Notes under the pieces: generated by a model | Databases searched by the model: none | The model's input: only the letters and a program-made list of their open reading frames with translations | What the model was told of the DNA's origin: nothing | Made by a program: the position numbers and the translations under genes | In this document: one piece after another, positions 19,501 through 27,505 of the stretch | Position numbering within the stretch: position 1 is the stretch's first letter | How the letters are laid out: every line of letters starts with the position of its first letter | Virus record (IMG/VR): IMGVR_UViG_3300046462_000707 | Span: 1 to 38,542 of that record | Length of the DNA stretch: 38,542 nucleotides | DNA from: a virus | Reading direction: 5' to 3' (one strand)

Positions 19501-20834
19501 TCTTTGGGCGTGTCGCCAGCGCTGGTGGTGGCCGTAGCGTGCTCGACAACATCTTCCAGACGTACGCCAACGCCAAAGAAGGGCTGCTCAACAGTCCGCG
19601 GCTGCGCGACCAGGCGATGGGTGCACTGATGGACTTCTTCGTGCCGTTCAGCGGCGTGCCGGTGCAAATGCTCGAGATCGGCATGAACCGCCTACCGGTG
19701 GCAGCCCAGGCCAGCGGTGCCGTCCGCGCCGTACGCGCGCTCGCTGCTGGCAACGTGGGCGAAGCCCAACGAGCGGTCGGCGAGACCGGCCTGGAGACCG
19801 CACTGCAGCTGATGATCGCCAAGCAAGTCGCTGATGGGAACATTCGCGGACCCGACGATCCCGAGCACCCCAACTCGGTGCGCATTGCTGGCAACTGGGT
19901 CAGCATGAACGAGTGGGGTGCGTACTCGCTGCCGATGCAGATCATGGCCTCGTTTGCCGATGGCTACGAAAAGGGCGGCCAGGACATCCCTGCCGGCGCG
20001 GACGTCGCCGGCTACTACGGCCCGCGCTTCGCCGGCGCGTTGAACGCCTCACTCAAGCCCTTCCAGCAGGGCATCCCTGGCGAAAACCTGCTCAGGCTGG
20101 TCTCCAATATCGGCCAGGGCGGCACGACCGCGGGCGCGCTCGGCCTGGCGCAAGACGCCATCAATCGCGTCACCGTGCCGGGCGCGGCGCGCTTCGTTGA
20201 GAACCTGATCGACCCGGTGGCGCGCGAGGTTGACCGCAAAGGCATCGCCTCCCTGTGGCAACTGCCGATGTCCAGTTGGCCAGGCCTGGCGGACAAACTG
20301 CCGGTCAAGATCGACCCGACGACAGGCGAGGCGCTGCAGAAAGCGCGGACAGGAGCTGGGATTCTCGTCGGTGTCCAGCAGGACGTGGCAAGCCCGATCA
20401 CGCGCGAGGCTGACCGCCTCAACAAGGCCGGTTACAACCTCACGCCACCCAAGGCATATCCTGACACCGTCTCATACCAGGGAGCCCAGGTGAAGTTGAG
20501 CCCAGCAGAACAGCGGGCCGTCGCGCAGGCCACTGGCCACATTCTGGGGAACTTTGCCCAGCGCCTGAGCGAGCCTGACTATCAGCAGTCGGACGAGGGC
20601 CGCAAGGCGCGCCTGATGCAGGCGTACCTGAACGCCGCGTCGGACGCTAGGCTCAAGGCGTGGATTGACCTGGTCGGACCTGACGTTGCGCGCCAGCGAC
20701 TGCTCGCCGGCCAGACGACGGTTGGCCGACTCAACCAGCAGGCCACGCCGCCGGCGATCGTGCCGCCGTTCCTGTCCAGCTCGAGCCTGTCCGCTCAGGA
20801 GCAGGCCGCGGCGCTCTCCGGGGCTGGCCGCTAA
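16563..20834 (+). CDS. Giant virion protein with lytic transglycosylase and C39-like peptidase domains
   Basis: A 1,423-residue protein, likely injected with the DNA. The N-terminus has three FGQDQL repeats at residues 20-25, 56-61 and 85-90, and a weaker fourth (FGDKQL) near 299. Residues about 150-270 are a lytic transglycosylase: FVRQIQQESGFNP with catalytic Glu178, SPAGATGIAQFMPGTA, and LAAYNAGPGNVDKYGG. Residues about 308-430 look like a C39-type papain-fold peptidase: AACGPAAAVRFAEMFG with Cys313, and TPGHYFTADGYD with His393. The remaining 950 residues are helical, Ala/Gly-rich, with semi-hydrophobic stretches (about 745-800). Enzyme heads on a large virion protein resemble ejection proteins of short-tailed phages that bore through peptidoglycan. 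GTG start, no Shine-Dalgarno. Confidence 0.85.
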   Translation: MPYLLLDDAADEATRRLHQFGQDQLSSLQSAPAGLVQGAQSATASAQDITQRLMQFGQDQLGSLQQQAQPIVSNVDDITGRLHAFGQDQLNAVTQVPQAVQSLLTPMAQQAQAAGAQALQPLQPLVDVAQAGNVNLDQGQGQADQQLQTGGDLKDYARQAALKFGIDPDIFVRQIQQESGFNPNAKSPAGATGIAQFMPGTAAGVGLDPTDPYASLAAAAKMDADNLKKYAGDWAKTLAAYNAGPGNVDKYGGVPPFEETQRYVSTILQGAKDVVQQGVQAAQDLGTKASNVLPQLSQFGDKQLTNAEAYAACGPAAAVRFAEMFGRNPTLREAVDLAKGVGWTAANGMAGLASESKLFDAMGIAHRTVGADWQALAKEAQSGNPVAISTPGHYFTADGYDPNTGAFHVGRSGTDLRQGSEWMTPAQMESVMGPLQGGLAADHPLVPGSSPLSAGTAGGATEAANRLIDVAGQAKDRAMQMLDRGLPLAGDLATGGLTRRFNENLQDLTQKVLGAGQQDVNQPTAELTGGGTVDSQQTLDQLANKYGTRDVAQYNPQDQQLAGQAMLAAGGDLAAARSSGISAPSLDDIGQAKDSALDALERFRQQQAAGDTRDLGWTAPITAEIRRQMTPRPDEELPDWARPKPLDLTKPLGPQLGIDPYGDIVQKGIPQIISGVQQGNLGDVLGGGLQTLMGAASVLPGGGAESAAGRGAREVLPALEQGVLGDLGKTGEQAAEDLLRGEGGAIPVRAGLTLGGAVAGGYAGNATAPEDAELRDRAARIIAGAGAGAGLASGVAGLSRPLEQSVLQSLRTAGVVAGPARATPLRGPIAEAVDLTKQSILTNPATHIANVIGNTIELGRQPIALAMGGRGDDALAGLISVARAVPDAAGNALSALQGRSLATLAGGASNIPARAPVFRALSAADAFTRTLGEYQGMASEANRLLRQAGIAPSDPGAAAYLATHAADLYAQGARAGAQSVFGRVASAGGGRSVLDNIFQTYANAKEGLLNSPRLRDQAMGALMDFFVPFSGVPVQMLEIGMNRLPVAAQASGAVRAVRALAAGNVGEAQRAVGETGLETALQLMIAKQVADGNIRGPDDPEHPNSVRIAGNWVSMNEWGAYSLPMQIMASFADGYEKGGQDIPAGADVAGYYGPRFAGALNASLKPFQQGIPGENLLRLVSNIGQGGTTAGALGLAQDAINRVTVPGAARFVENLIDPVAREVDRKGIASLWQLPMSSWPGLADKLPVKIDPTTGEALQKARTGAGILVGVQQDVASPITREADRLNKAGYNLTPPKAYPDTVSYQGAQVKLSPAEQRAVAQATGHILGNFAQRLSEPDYQQSDEGRKARLMQAYLNAASDARLKAWIDLVGPDVARQRLLAGQTTVGRLNQQATPPAIVPPFLSSSSLSAQEQAAALSGAGR

Positions 20835-20986
20835 TGCCCGAAGAGGGTCAACGGCCAGAGCACGATGCGCCAGAACTCGACCGACGTGACCAACATCACG
20901 GCCCACAGCAAGAGCGCGAAGCCACCGATCCAGGCCAGGACCGTTTTCAAGTTAAAGCGTGGCGTGGAGCTAGACTCTTCGCGCAT
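20831..20986 (-). CDS. 51-residue membrane protein on the opposite strand (moron candidate)
   Basis: ATG at 20986 on the minus strand is preceded by AGAAGGAAGG eight to ten bases upstream, a strong ribosome binding site. The product starts polar (MREESSSTPRFNLK), then has one long membrane helix (TVLAWIGGFALLLWAVMLVTSV) and a second hydrophobic, Trp-rich part (WRIVLWPLTLFGH). The stop overlaps the stop of the giant virion gene tail-to-tail. It is a small gene inserted against the grain of the late operon, like 12857-13144, and may act in the lysogen, for example in superinfection exclusion. It is too short for standard ORF cut-offs. Confidence 0.6.
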   Translation of the reverse strand: MREESSSTPRFNLKTVLAWIGGFALLLWAVMLVTSVEFWRIVLWPLTLFGH

Positions 20987-21087
20987 CTGGAAGCCTTCCT
21001 TCTGGGTGCCATGCCCCGGCCGTTCGTGCGGCGCGGGGTTCTTTCGTGTCAGTATGCGGCCGGACTGTTGAGGCGGGGCTGAAATAA

Positions 21088-23082
21088 ATGGCCAAGATCA
21101 ACGAGCTGGTCAAGTCGCTGCCCGGTGGCCCGTGGACGATCTACGGTGACGGCCAGCCGGTCGAAGAGCTGCAGACGATCGCCAACCCGGCCGCGAGCAA
21201 CCCGACCTCGCCAGCCAACACGCCCTCGACGGTTCAGGTCGGCACCGGCCGCTACTACATCATCGTCCAGGACGCCGATGGTCACCAGCGCGCGCAGTTC
21301 TTGACCGCGTCCAGAGACCAGGGCACCCCAGCGCCCGGCGTGCAGCCAGTTGCGCCGGTGACGGGCCAAACTCCTGGACCTGGCACGAAGCTCATCACGG
21401 ACCTGAAAAACGCCAACTGGGACCCGGCGGGTCCGCTCGGCGACGTGCCAGCGGGGCCGAGTACCAAGCAACCCAGCGCCACGTCCCAGCTCGACCGCCT
21501 CGACGCTGACGGGAACGACGCGACCAAGACCGGCAAGCCCACCGTCACGCTGCGCGACCCAGCCACGGGTACGACGATCGCGCTGCCGAAGGACCCCGCG
21601 GGCACGCTGACGACGATCAACAACCAGCCGATGGTGGTCAAGCCCGACGGCACCGCCACCGCGGTCGTCGGGCCCGACGGCAAGCCGATCACCGTCAGCA
21701 AAGACAAGTCGCAGATGAACGTGCCAGGCATCGGCCTGGTCGAGTACGACCCGTCAAAAACGGGCAGCGACGCCTACAACGTTGTCGTCAAGACGCCCAC
21801 CGGCGTCCAGGCCAAAGACCTGCAGCCGCAGAAGGTCAACGGCAAGGTCTATATCGCCGTCGACGACGGCAAGGGCGGCGTCACCTGGCAGGAGACCAAC
21901 CTGCCCGAGAGCCACGTCTACACCGTGGCTGCCGGCGGCAACGACCCGCGCTCGCCCAACATCACGCTGATCGACGAGCAGGGCAACTCTACGACCGTCA
22001 AAAAGGAAGGCTGGACGCCGCCGCCCAACGCCCAGGCCGGTACGGCGATCACTCCCGACACGAGCTCGCCGTTCATCGTCACCATCGGCGACAACGGCCA
22101 GCCGATCTTCACCGAGAACAAGAACAAGGTCAGCATCTCCGAGGCGCAGAAGCAGCTGATCCAGCAGCTCGGCGGCAAGGTGGCCGACGGGTCGATGTCC
22201 GAGAAGTCCGCTCAGGACCTCATCGCGAGCACGACCCAGGCGATGACGGCCGAGGCGAACAAGCAGAACGCCGCGGCCAACATGCTGACGGCCCAGACCG
22301 GGCAGCAGCGTCTCGGCGTCGACGCCGCGAACAACGTCATCTCTGGCGTCAACCAGGCAGCTCAGACCGGCGCAGGCCTGCTCCAGAACCGCGTCACCAA
22401 CGCGATGAGCGGGCTCAACACCGCCATTGGCGCCATCGGCAGCTCGAAGATGACCTCCGCGCCGGCGGGCATGGGCGAGAACCTGGTCGGTGGCCTGAGC
22501 GAGTGGGTCACCGGCCTCGGCGGCGGCCAGCCCGTGTACGACTCGGCCGCGGCGATGGTCAACGCCGCGAATCCCTCGGTCAAGGGCGATCCGACGGTGG
22601 CCACTCAGGCGTACGCCGCGCTGCGCGGCGCCATGGATCTGTACAAGCAGCAGACCGGCCAGGAGTGGCAGCCGCAGCAGCCGTTCAACTCGCCAGTCAC
22701 GGCGCCGGTGGGCGCGGCCGCGGGCACGGCTGGTGGCGGCGCGCAGCCCGTGTTCAACACGAGCACGAATCCGGCACTCACGGCGGCGAATCACACCAAC
22801 GCGCAGGGCTTCAACCCGCAGGCCTCGACTGCGGCGCTCAATGCTCAAGGCTTGATGGACAACCCGCAGGGCCGCGCGATCGCCGCCGGCCAGACACCGA
22901 TCGCCTCGCAGGGCGCACCGACCACGCCAGGCCTGTACAACCCAGCCTGGCAACAGGGCATCCGCAGCGCCGTCGGCCAGCCCGCGACCGGGCCCGTCGT
23001 CGGCTCCGTCCAACCCATTCCGAGCCTCCCCATTCCGGGCTACTCGCCCTACGGTCCGTGGCGGGCGCCAGTGACGGTCTGA
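21088..23082 (+). CDS. Large virion-region protein, repeat-rich, function unknown
   Basis: A 664-residue protein. The first 330 residues are beta-like and Thr/Asp/Gly-rich, with recurring VKPDGTATAVVGPDGKPITV and YIAVDDGKGGVTW segments. Residues about 350-480 are helical and Gln/Ala-rich (EAQKQLIQQLGG, AEANKQNAAANMLTAQTGQQRLG), with amphipathic stretches. The last 100 residues are Gly/Pro/Asn-rich and include FNPQASTAALNAQGLMDNPQGRA, repeated almost exactly at the start of the next protein. Position after the giant transglycosylase suggests a second ejected or internal virion protein. ATG 21088 has a GA-rich region upstream. Confidence 0.65.
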   Translation: MAKINELVKSLPGGPWTIYGDGQPVEELQTIANPAASNPTSPANTPSTVQVGTGRYYIIVQDADGHQRAQFLTASRDQGTPAPGVQPVAPVTGQTPGPGTKLITDLKNANWDPAGPLGDVPAGPSTKQPSATSQLDRLDADGNDATKTGKPTVTLRDPATGTTIALPKDPAGTLTTINNQPMVVKPDGTATAVVGPDGKPITVSKDKSQMNVPGIGLVEYDPSKTGSDAYNVVVKTPTGVQAKDLQPQKVNGKVYIAVDDGKGGVTWQETNLPESHVYTVAAGGNDPRSPNITLIDEQGNSTTVKKEGWTPPPNAQAGTAITPDTSSPFIVTIGDNGQPIFTENKNKVSISEAQKQLIQQLGGKVADGSMSEKSAQDLIASTTQAMTAEANKQNAAANMLTAQTGQQRLGVDAANNVISGVNQAAQTGAGLLQNRVTNAMSGLNTAIGAIGSSKMTSAPAGMGENLVGGLSEWVTGLGGGQPVYDSAAAMVNAANPSVKGDPTVATQAYAALRGAMDLYKQQTGQEWQPQQPFNSPVTAPVGAAAGTAGGGAQPVFNTSTNPALTAANHTNAQGFNPQASTAALNAQGLMDNPQGRAIAAGQTPIASQGAPTTPGLYNPAWQQGIRSAVGQPATGPVVGSVQPIPSLPIPGYSPYGPWRAPVTV

Positions 23083-23083
23083 G

Positions 23084-24691
23084 ATGGTTGCCTTCAATCC
23101 GCAGGGCAGTACCGCGGCGCTCAATGCGGCGGGGTACATGGATACCCCGGAGGGCCGCGCGGCATTCTCCGGCACGACGTACCCGACTTCAGGAGGCTCC
23201 GGCGTGGCAGACAGCACCAACAGTCCTCAGCTCGCAGCGTTCATCAACCAACTTGCGGGTGCCACCGCCTCGGGCAACATCCAGCAGATCCAGGAGGCCA
23301 TCCGCGAGTTCAACCTGAAGTACGCCAACGACGTTGCAGGCCTCTACGGTCAGAACTTCGGACCTGGCAACCCAGCGCCCATCGGCGCGGCGACTCTCGC
23401 CTCAGGTCAGGCCACCGGCGGCATCGGCTACATCCCTGGCTATACCGGCACCAACGCCTCGCAGACACAGTCGCTGCTCGAGGGCCAGGCCGGCACGGCC
23501 CAGGCCGCGGCGGGCCTGACCGGCTTCTACTCCGCGCCCAGCCAGTCCGAGTGGACGCCCGGCACCTTCGTGCGCCTGGACCCGAACACGTACGACACGA
23601 GCCAGTACGGCGACGTCCAGATCAGCTACGTACTGCCGTCAGGCCAGCTGCAGCGCGTCAACATCCCCCAGGCCAGGGCGATGGGCTGGAACGGCGACCT
23701 GTCGACGATGAACACGACGACGGCGCAGCACGCGCTGGCGCTCGAACGGGCGCCACCGCAGCAGCTGCCGCAGCAGACGCTCCAGGGGCTGAGCACGTAC
23801 AGCAACCTCAATACCAACGCTCAGAACACCGCGCTGGCTGTTGCGGGCACGACAGGCATGTACCAGGCGCCGGTGACGATCCAGCCACCGGGCACGGATA
23901 TCGGCGGTGGCAAGTTCTCTGACCTGCCGCCCGATGTGCAGCAGGCGTACTACCAGTCGCGCGGTTCAGACTGGAACGCGGCGATGGCGGCCTGGGTCAA
24001 CGATTCGAACAACGCGATCCGTCAGTTCTATCAGCAGAACGGTTTACCCCTGCCGAACCAGCCCGGCGCGCCGCAGGAGACGCTCGCGGCGCAGAACCAG
24101 TACTTCACCCAGGCCGCGGACCTGGCCAACCAGTTCGGCCAGTACTACGCGCCGGGCGCGCCAGGTCAGGCGGGTCAGGCGGGCGTCAATGCGCCGCAGG
24201 TTGGCCAGCAGACGCTCGCCGCCAACGAGCAGTACTACCGCCAGCAGCTCGACGCGATCAACGCCGCCGCGGCGCTGCAGGCCAACCCGTTTCGCCAGCA
24301 GCAGGTCATCGGCCAGCTCGGCAACGTGCTGGGCGTCGGCGGTCACCCCGCGGCCAGTTTCAGCGCCCCCAACACGGTGGCCGGCGTCGGCACCGCGGGC
24401 GGCACCGGCCCGAACACCGGCATGGCGTACATGTCGCAGCTCATCGACGACATCCGCGGCGGCACCAACTCGGCCAACTCCCAGGGCGTGCAGGGCGTGC
24501 TCGACGCCATCCCGACGCCCAACAAGATCAACTCCCAGGATTTTCTGCGCTCGGCGCCATCGACCCAGAACATGATCCTGCAGGGCATGCAGGAGAAGTA
24601 CGGGCTGGATCCGAACGACTCGCTGACCCAGATCAAGAACACGCTGCCGTCGTTCCAGGCGCCCACGACGTTCGGGACGGTGAAGGGGTAG
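23084..24691 (+). CDS. Large Gln/Asn/Ala-rich virion-region protein
   Basis: A 535-residue protein starting one base after the previous stop. Residues 4-23 (FNPQGSTAALNAAGYMDTPE) match the C-terminal motif of its neighbour. The body is very rich in Gln, Asn, Ala, Tyr and Gly (NQLAGATASGNIQQIQEAIREFNLKYAND, QNQYFTQAADLANQFGQYYAPG, ANEQYYRQQLDAINAAAALQANP), similar to ejection proteins of short-tailed phages. The C-terminus has a soluble helical end (QNMILQGMQEKYGLDP). Likely a third ejection or internal virion protein; no catalytic motif seen. Confidence 0.65.
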   Translation: MVAFNPQGSTAALNAAGYMDTPEGRAAFSGTTYPTSGGSGVADSTNSPQLAAFINQLAGATASGNIQQIQEAIREFNLKYANDVAGLYGQNFGPGNPAPIGAATLASGQATGGIGYIPGYTGTNASQTQSLLEGQAGTAQAAAGLTGFYSAPSQSEWTPGTFVRLDPNTYDTSQYGDVQISYVLPSGQLQRVNIPQARAMGWNGDLSTMNTTTAQHALALERAPPQQLPQQTLQGLSTYSNLNTNAQNTALAVAGTTGMYQAPVTIQPPGTDIGGGKFSDLPPDVQQAYYQSRGSDWNAAMAAWVNDSNNAIRQFYQQNGLPLPNQPGAPQETLAAQNQYFTQAADLANQFGQYYAPGAPGQAGQAGVNAPQVGQQTLAANEQYYRQQLDAINAAAALQANPFRQQQVIGQLGNVLGVGGHPAASFSAPNTVAGVGTAGGTGPNTGMAYMSQLIDDIRGGTNSANSQGVQGVLDAIPTPNKINSQDFLRSAPSTQNMILQGMQEKYGLDPNDSLTQIKNTLPSFQAPTTFGTVKG

Positions 24692-24694
24692 AGC

Positions 24695-24844
24695 ATGCCG
24701 CTACTGGGCGGGAGAAAGGCCAGGACGAAAGCGGGAATCGCGAGCAACATCCGCACCGAGATGAAAGCGGGCAAGCCGCAGGACCAGGCGATTGCGATCG
24801 CCATGCGTAAGGCGGGCAAGCCGAAACCTTTGAGAAAACGATGA
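24695..24844 (+). CDS. Conserved 49-residue basic phage protein
   Basis: A short protein, MPLLGGRKARTKAGIASNIR, then EMKAGKPQDQAIAIAMRKAGK and a basic end (KPLRKR). I recognise the NIRTEMKAGKPQxQAIAIA motif from small proteins encoded near capsid genes in many phages and metagenomic contigs; the role is not known. ATG 24695 follows the previous stop by three bases, and the stop overlaps the scaffold ATG (ATGA). Confidence 0.7.
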   Translation: MPLLGGRKARTKAGIASNIRTEMKAGKPQDQAIAIAMRKAGKPKPLRKR

Positions 24845-25758
24845 CTGTCGACGTCACGCGCTCCATCCATCCCGACCTGCTCGACGAGTACCAGGACCAG
24901 ATGCAGCTGGCCGCCGGTGCGACCGCCGAGATGCCGCCGACGGCTAAACGCCAGCGGCGTGGACGTGGTGCCACGGCCCAGTCTGCTGCTTCCACTCCCG
25001 GAGCCGAGCAGGCGCCCGAGCTTCCTCCGCTCGAGGCCCCCGTCGCACCCACGGACGGATCCGGGGACGGCGCCGTGTTGCCCCCGGACACCGCCGAGCC
25101 CGAATGGCTGAAGCAGCTGCGCGCCACGAGCGACCCGAAGGAGATCGTCGCACTGGTCACGCGCAACGTGCCGCGCGAGGACCTGAGCCGCGACGACGTG
25201 CTGGCCGGCCTCATCGGCGATCTGGGTAACAAGCGTGCCCGCCAGATGCTCGAGGACCAGGAGCGCCAGCGCCAGGAGCGCGCCCGTCAGGAGGCCTACG
25301 AGAAGGGCGACCTGTACACCCTCGGCCAGCTCGAAGCCACCAACCTGCAGCAGCAGCGCCAGTCAGCCCAAGCGCAGAACGACCCGTACCTGGTCGCCGT
25401 GCGCAACTTCCAGGCCGGCCTGCCCGAGGAGGTGCAGCGCGAGGTCCAGGGAAAGAACTACGATTCGTTCGGCGCATACTTGTCCGCCGTCCAGGACGCT
25501 GCGATTCGCCACGGCGTCTCGGAAGAGGTCAAGAAGCGCTCGGGGGCTCTGGAAAAAGCAGAGCTCTCGGCAACCGTCGGAAGTGAGCAGTCCCCAGAGC
25601 TAGACGGAGGACCTGCCCAGGCGTACCGCGAGATCACGGACGCCCAGGTCGCCGCCATGACGCTCGAGGAGTACGACCGTCACTTCGACGAAAAGGGCCG
25701 GCCAAGACCCGGCGTTCGCGTGCGCCTGGAGCGGGGTATCGACGTTCGCAGGCGGTGA
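24841..25758 (+). CDS. Scaffolding protein
   Basis: A 305-residue, highly charged protein immediately before the major capsid gene, the standard place for a scaffold. The N-terminal 90 residues are disordered and Pro/Ala-rich. Residues about 95-250 are helical and coiled-coil (LEDQERQRQERARQEAYEKG, LEATNLQQQRQSAQAQND), with acidic patches. The C-terminus holds ITDAQVAAMTLEEYDRHFDEKGRPRPG, a short helix-loop that would contact the capsid protein. It would template prohead assembly and leave before or during packaging. Identification rests on position and composition, since scaffolds diverge quickly. Confidence 0.7.
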   Translation: MTVDVTRSIHPDLLDEYQDQMQLAAGATAEMPPTAKRQRRGRGATAQSAASTPGAEQAPELPPLEAPVAPTDGSGDGAVLPPDTAEPEWLKQLRATSDPKEIVALVTRNVPREDLSRDDVLAGLIGDLGNKRARQMLEDQERQRQERARQEAYEKGDLYTLGQLEATNLQQQRQSAQAQNDPYLVAVRNFQAGLPEEVQREVQGKNYDSFGAYLSAVQDAAIRHGVSEEVKKRSGALEKAELSATVGSEQSPELDGGPAQAYREITDAQVAAMTLEEYDRHFDEKGRPRPGVRVRLERGIDVRRR

Positions 25759-25797
25759 TCTCCTCACCTGAAAGGGTGGGACGCCAAGGAGCGACCA

Positions 25798-26649
25798 ATG
25801 CCCGTTGGGGCTACAGAGTTCGTCGACAAGACCATCGCCGACGGCGTGTTTTCGCCAGACATCTGGTCCAAGCAGGTGCTGCGCGCCACCGAGTCGAACC
25901 TCGTGCTCGCCAAGTGCGTCAACCGCGGCTACGAGGACGACGCCAGCGTCGGGAAAGCGGTCAAGGTCGCCAGCATCGGCAACGTCGCCGCGCGGGCAAA
26001 AACCGAAAACACCGCCATCACCTACGAGACGGTGGCCGAGACCGCGACCACCATCACCCTCAACATCTGGAGCTACGCCGCGGTCGGCATCGAGGACATC
26101 GTCAAGGTCCAGTCGATCGTCGACGTGCAGAACGAGTACCAGATGAAGATGGGTTACGCCATCGCCAAGGACATCGATTCGAAACTCGCCGCGGACGTGG
26201 CCGGCTTCTCCCAGACCGTCGGTACCCTCGGCACCGCGCTCGCCGACGTCGACATCATCCGCTCCAACCAGTACCTCGACGATGCCGACGCGCCCGAAGA
26301 GGACCGCTTCTGCATCCTCAGCCCGGCCGAGAAGGCCAACAAGCTGACGCTCGATCGCTGGACCAACGCGCTGTACGTCGGCAACCCCAAGCCAGTGATC
26401 AGCGGCAGCATCGGCGACATGTACGGGCTGAACATCATGGTCACCACGAACCTGGTCAAGCCGTCCGGTGGTCAGGCCAACAACACGGTCTTTCAGCGCG
26501 AGGCGCTGGCGCTCATCGTGCAGCGCTCGCCCAAGATGCACCTCTTCTACGACATCGACTTCTTCACCTGGAAGCTCGCCTCGGAGGTCATCTACGGCCA
26601 CCAGGAGATGAGGGACAACTTCGGCGTGTGGGCCAAGGGCGTCGGATGA
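25798..26649 (+). CDS. Major capsid protein
   Basis: A 283-residue protein with AAGGAG seven to eight bases before the ATG, one of the best ribosome binding sites in the window, fitting a highly expressed gene. The opening EFVDKTIADGVFSPDIWSKQVLRATESNLVLAKCVNR and GKAVKVASIGNVAARAKTENTAITYE, then VDVQNEYQMKMGYAIAKDIDSKLA, match the N-arm, A-domain entry and spine helix of HK97-fold capsid proteins of the P22-coat-like groups. The C-terminus (LIVQRSPKMHLFYDIDFFTWKLASEVIYGHQEMRDNFGVWA) is the usual closing P-loop and strand. It directly follows the scaffold gene. Confidence 0.85.
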   Translation: MPVGATEFVDKTIADGVFSPDIWSKQVLRATESNLVLAKCVNRGYEDDASVGKAVKVASIGNVAARAKTENTAITYETVAETATTITLNIWSYAAVGIEDIVKVQSIVDVQNEYQMKMGYAIAKDIDSKLAADVAGFSQTVGTLGTALADVDIIRSNQYLDDADAPEEDRFCILSPAEKANKLTLDRWTNALYVGNPKPVISGSIGDMYGLNIMVTTNLVKPSGGQANNTVFQREALALIVQRSPKMHLFYDIDFFTWKLASEVIYGHQEMRDNFGVWAKGVG

Positions 26650-27218
26650 GCGATCTTCTCGAACGCCTCGAGCAGCGGGCCGCGCCGGCGCAGGTTCAGC
26701 CGCGGCGCGGCATGAACTACAACTTTCCGCTGCAGTGGTACCGCCGCCCCGATGGCGACATCGTGCGCCTGCAGAGCGACCCCAACAACCGCACCTATTA
26801 CGAGGACAAGGGCTTCGTGCTGTTGCGGCCCGCCGAAGAGCGGGAGTGGCTGGCCGAGGTGCGGCCGGTGGTCATCGCCGAGCAGAAGAAGCGCGCGCAA
26901 CTGATCACCGCCATTCGCAAAATTCAGGCGGTCGCGCCCCAGTTTCTGATCGACGACGACGACCAGCTGGCGTTCGCCACGATGCCGCTCGACGAGCTGG
27001 ACCAGTTCTACAAGGACGGCTGCGAGCTCATCGGCCGCAAGGTCCGCCTGCCGGCCATCCGACCCGAGAAGGGCGACGCGCTCAAGGATCCCAACCTGAG
27101 CGGCGTCGAAACGTCTGACCAGACTTCCATCGAGGAGCTGCAGGGCAAGCTCGAGCGCCAGGGCGCGACATTCCAGGGTCAGGGACATGACCCCATCCGG
27201 GAGAGCAGACGACGATGA
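26646..27218 (+). CDS. Head-associated hypothetical protein with a PDGD module
   Basis: A 190-residue protein starting inside the capsid stop (ATGA). Residues about 22-62 (NFPLQWYRRPDGDIVRLQSDPNNRTYYEDKGFVLL) form a short beta module that recurs in weaker form in the next two proteins. The rest is helical and charged (AEQKKRAQLITAIRKIQ, SIEELQGKLERQG). Its place suggests a head-completion, vertex or decoration protein. No known family. Confidence 0.6.
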   Translation: MSDLLERLEQRAAPAQVQPRRGMNYNFPLQWYRRPDGDIVRLQSDPNNRTYYEDKGFVLLRPAEEREWLAEVRPVVIAEQKKRAQLITAIRKIQAVAPQFLIDDDDQLAFATMPLDELDQFYKDGCELIGRKVRLPAIRPEKGDALKDPNLSGVETSDQTSIEELQGKLERQGATFQGQGHDPIRESRRR

Positions 27219-27505
27219 GCCAGTGGCTCGATGCAGCGCAACAATCGACGGAACCGCTCGGCACTCCGCCGGGCGACCTGTACTTCGAATACTCCAAGCC
27301 CGACGGCGATACCTTCCTCGCCTCGGCAGCCAACGCTGAGCATTACCTCGCCAAGGGCTACACGGTCACCGGCGAGCAGACGATCAGCGACTCGGACACC
27401 TTTCGAGACGTGCTGAGTCCTGGCACCAACGCCGTGCCGGCCGATGGAACCGCGACGAGCGAAGCCACGGCGACGACGGGCGTCGACCAGCCAACGGCAC
27501 CCTGA
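27215..27505 (+). CDS. Small protein with the PDGD/KGYTVTGE module
   Basis: A 96-residue protein. Residues 18-57 (GTPPGDLYFEYSKPDGD ... YLAKGYTVTGEQTI) form a module shared with the genes on either side. The C-terminus is Thr/Ala-rich and flexible (GTATSEATATTGVD). Starts and stops overlap the neighbours. Possibly a capsid decoration or neck component; function unknown. Confidence 0.6.
   Translation: MSQWLDAAQQSTEPLGTPPGDLYFEYSKPDGDTFLASAANAEHYLAKGYTVTGEQTISDSDTFRDVLSPGTNAVPADGTATSEATATTGVDQPTAP

Noticed and set aside
21754-23220. 488-codon open frame on the minus strand
   Set aside because: Shadow of the 664-residue virion gene; no start signal or protein-like segments.
25755-26646. Long rightward frame antecedent to the 26646 gene
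   Set aside because: It overlaps the capsid gene in another frame with Arg/His-rich shadow sequence. The real gene starts at ATG 26646 within the capsid stop.
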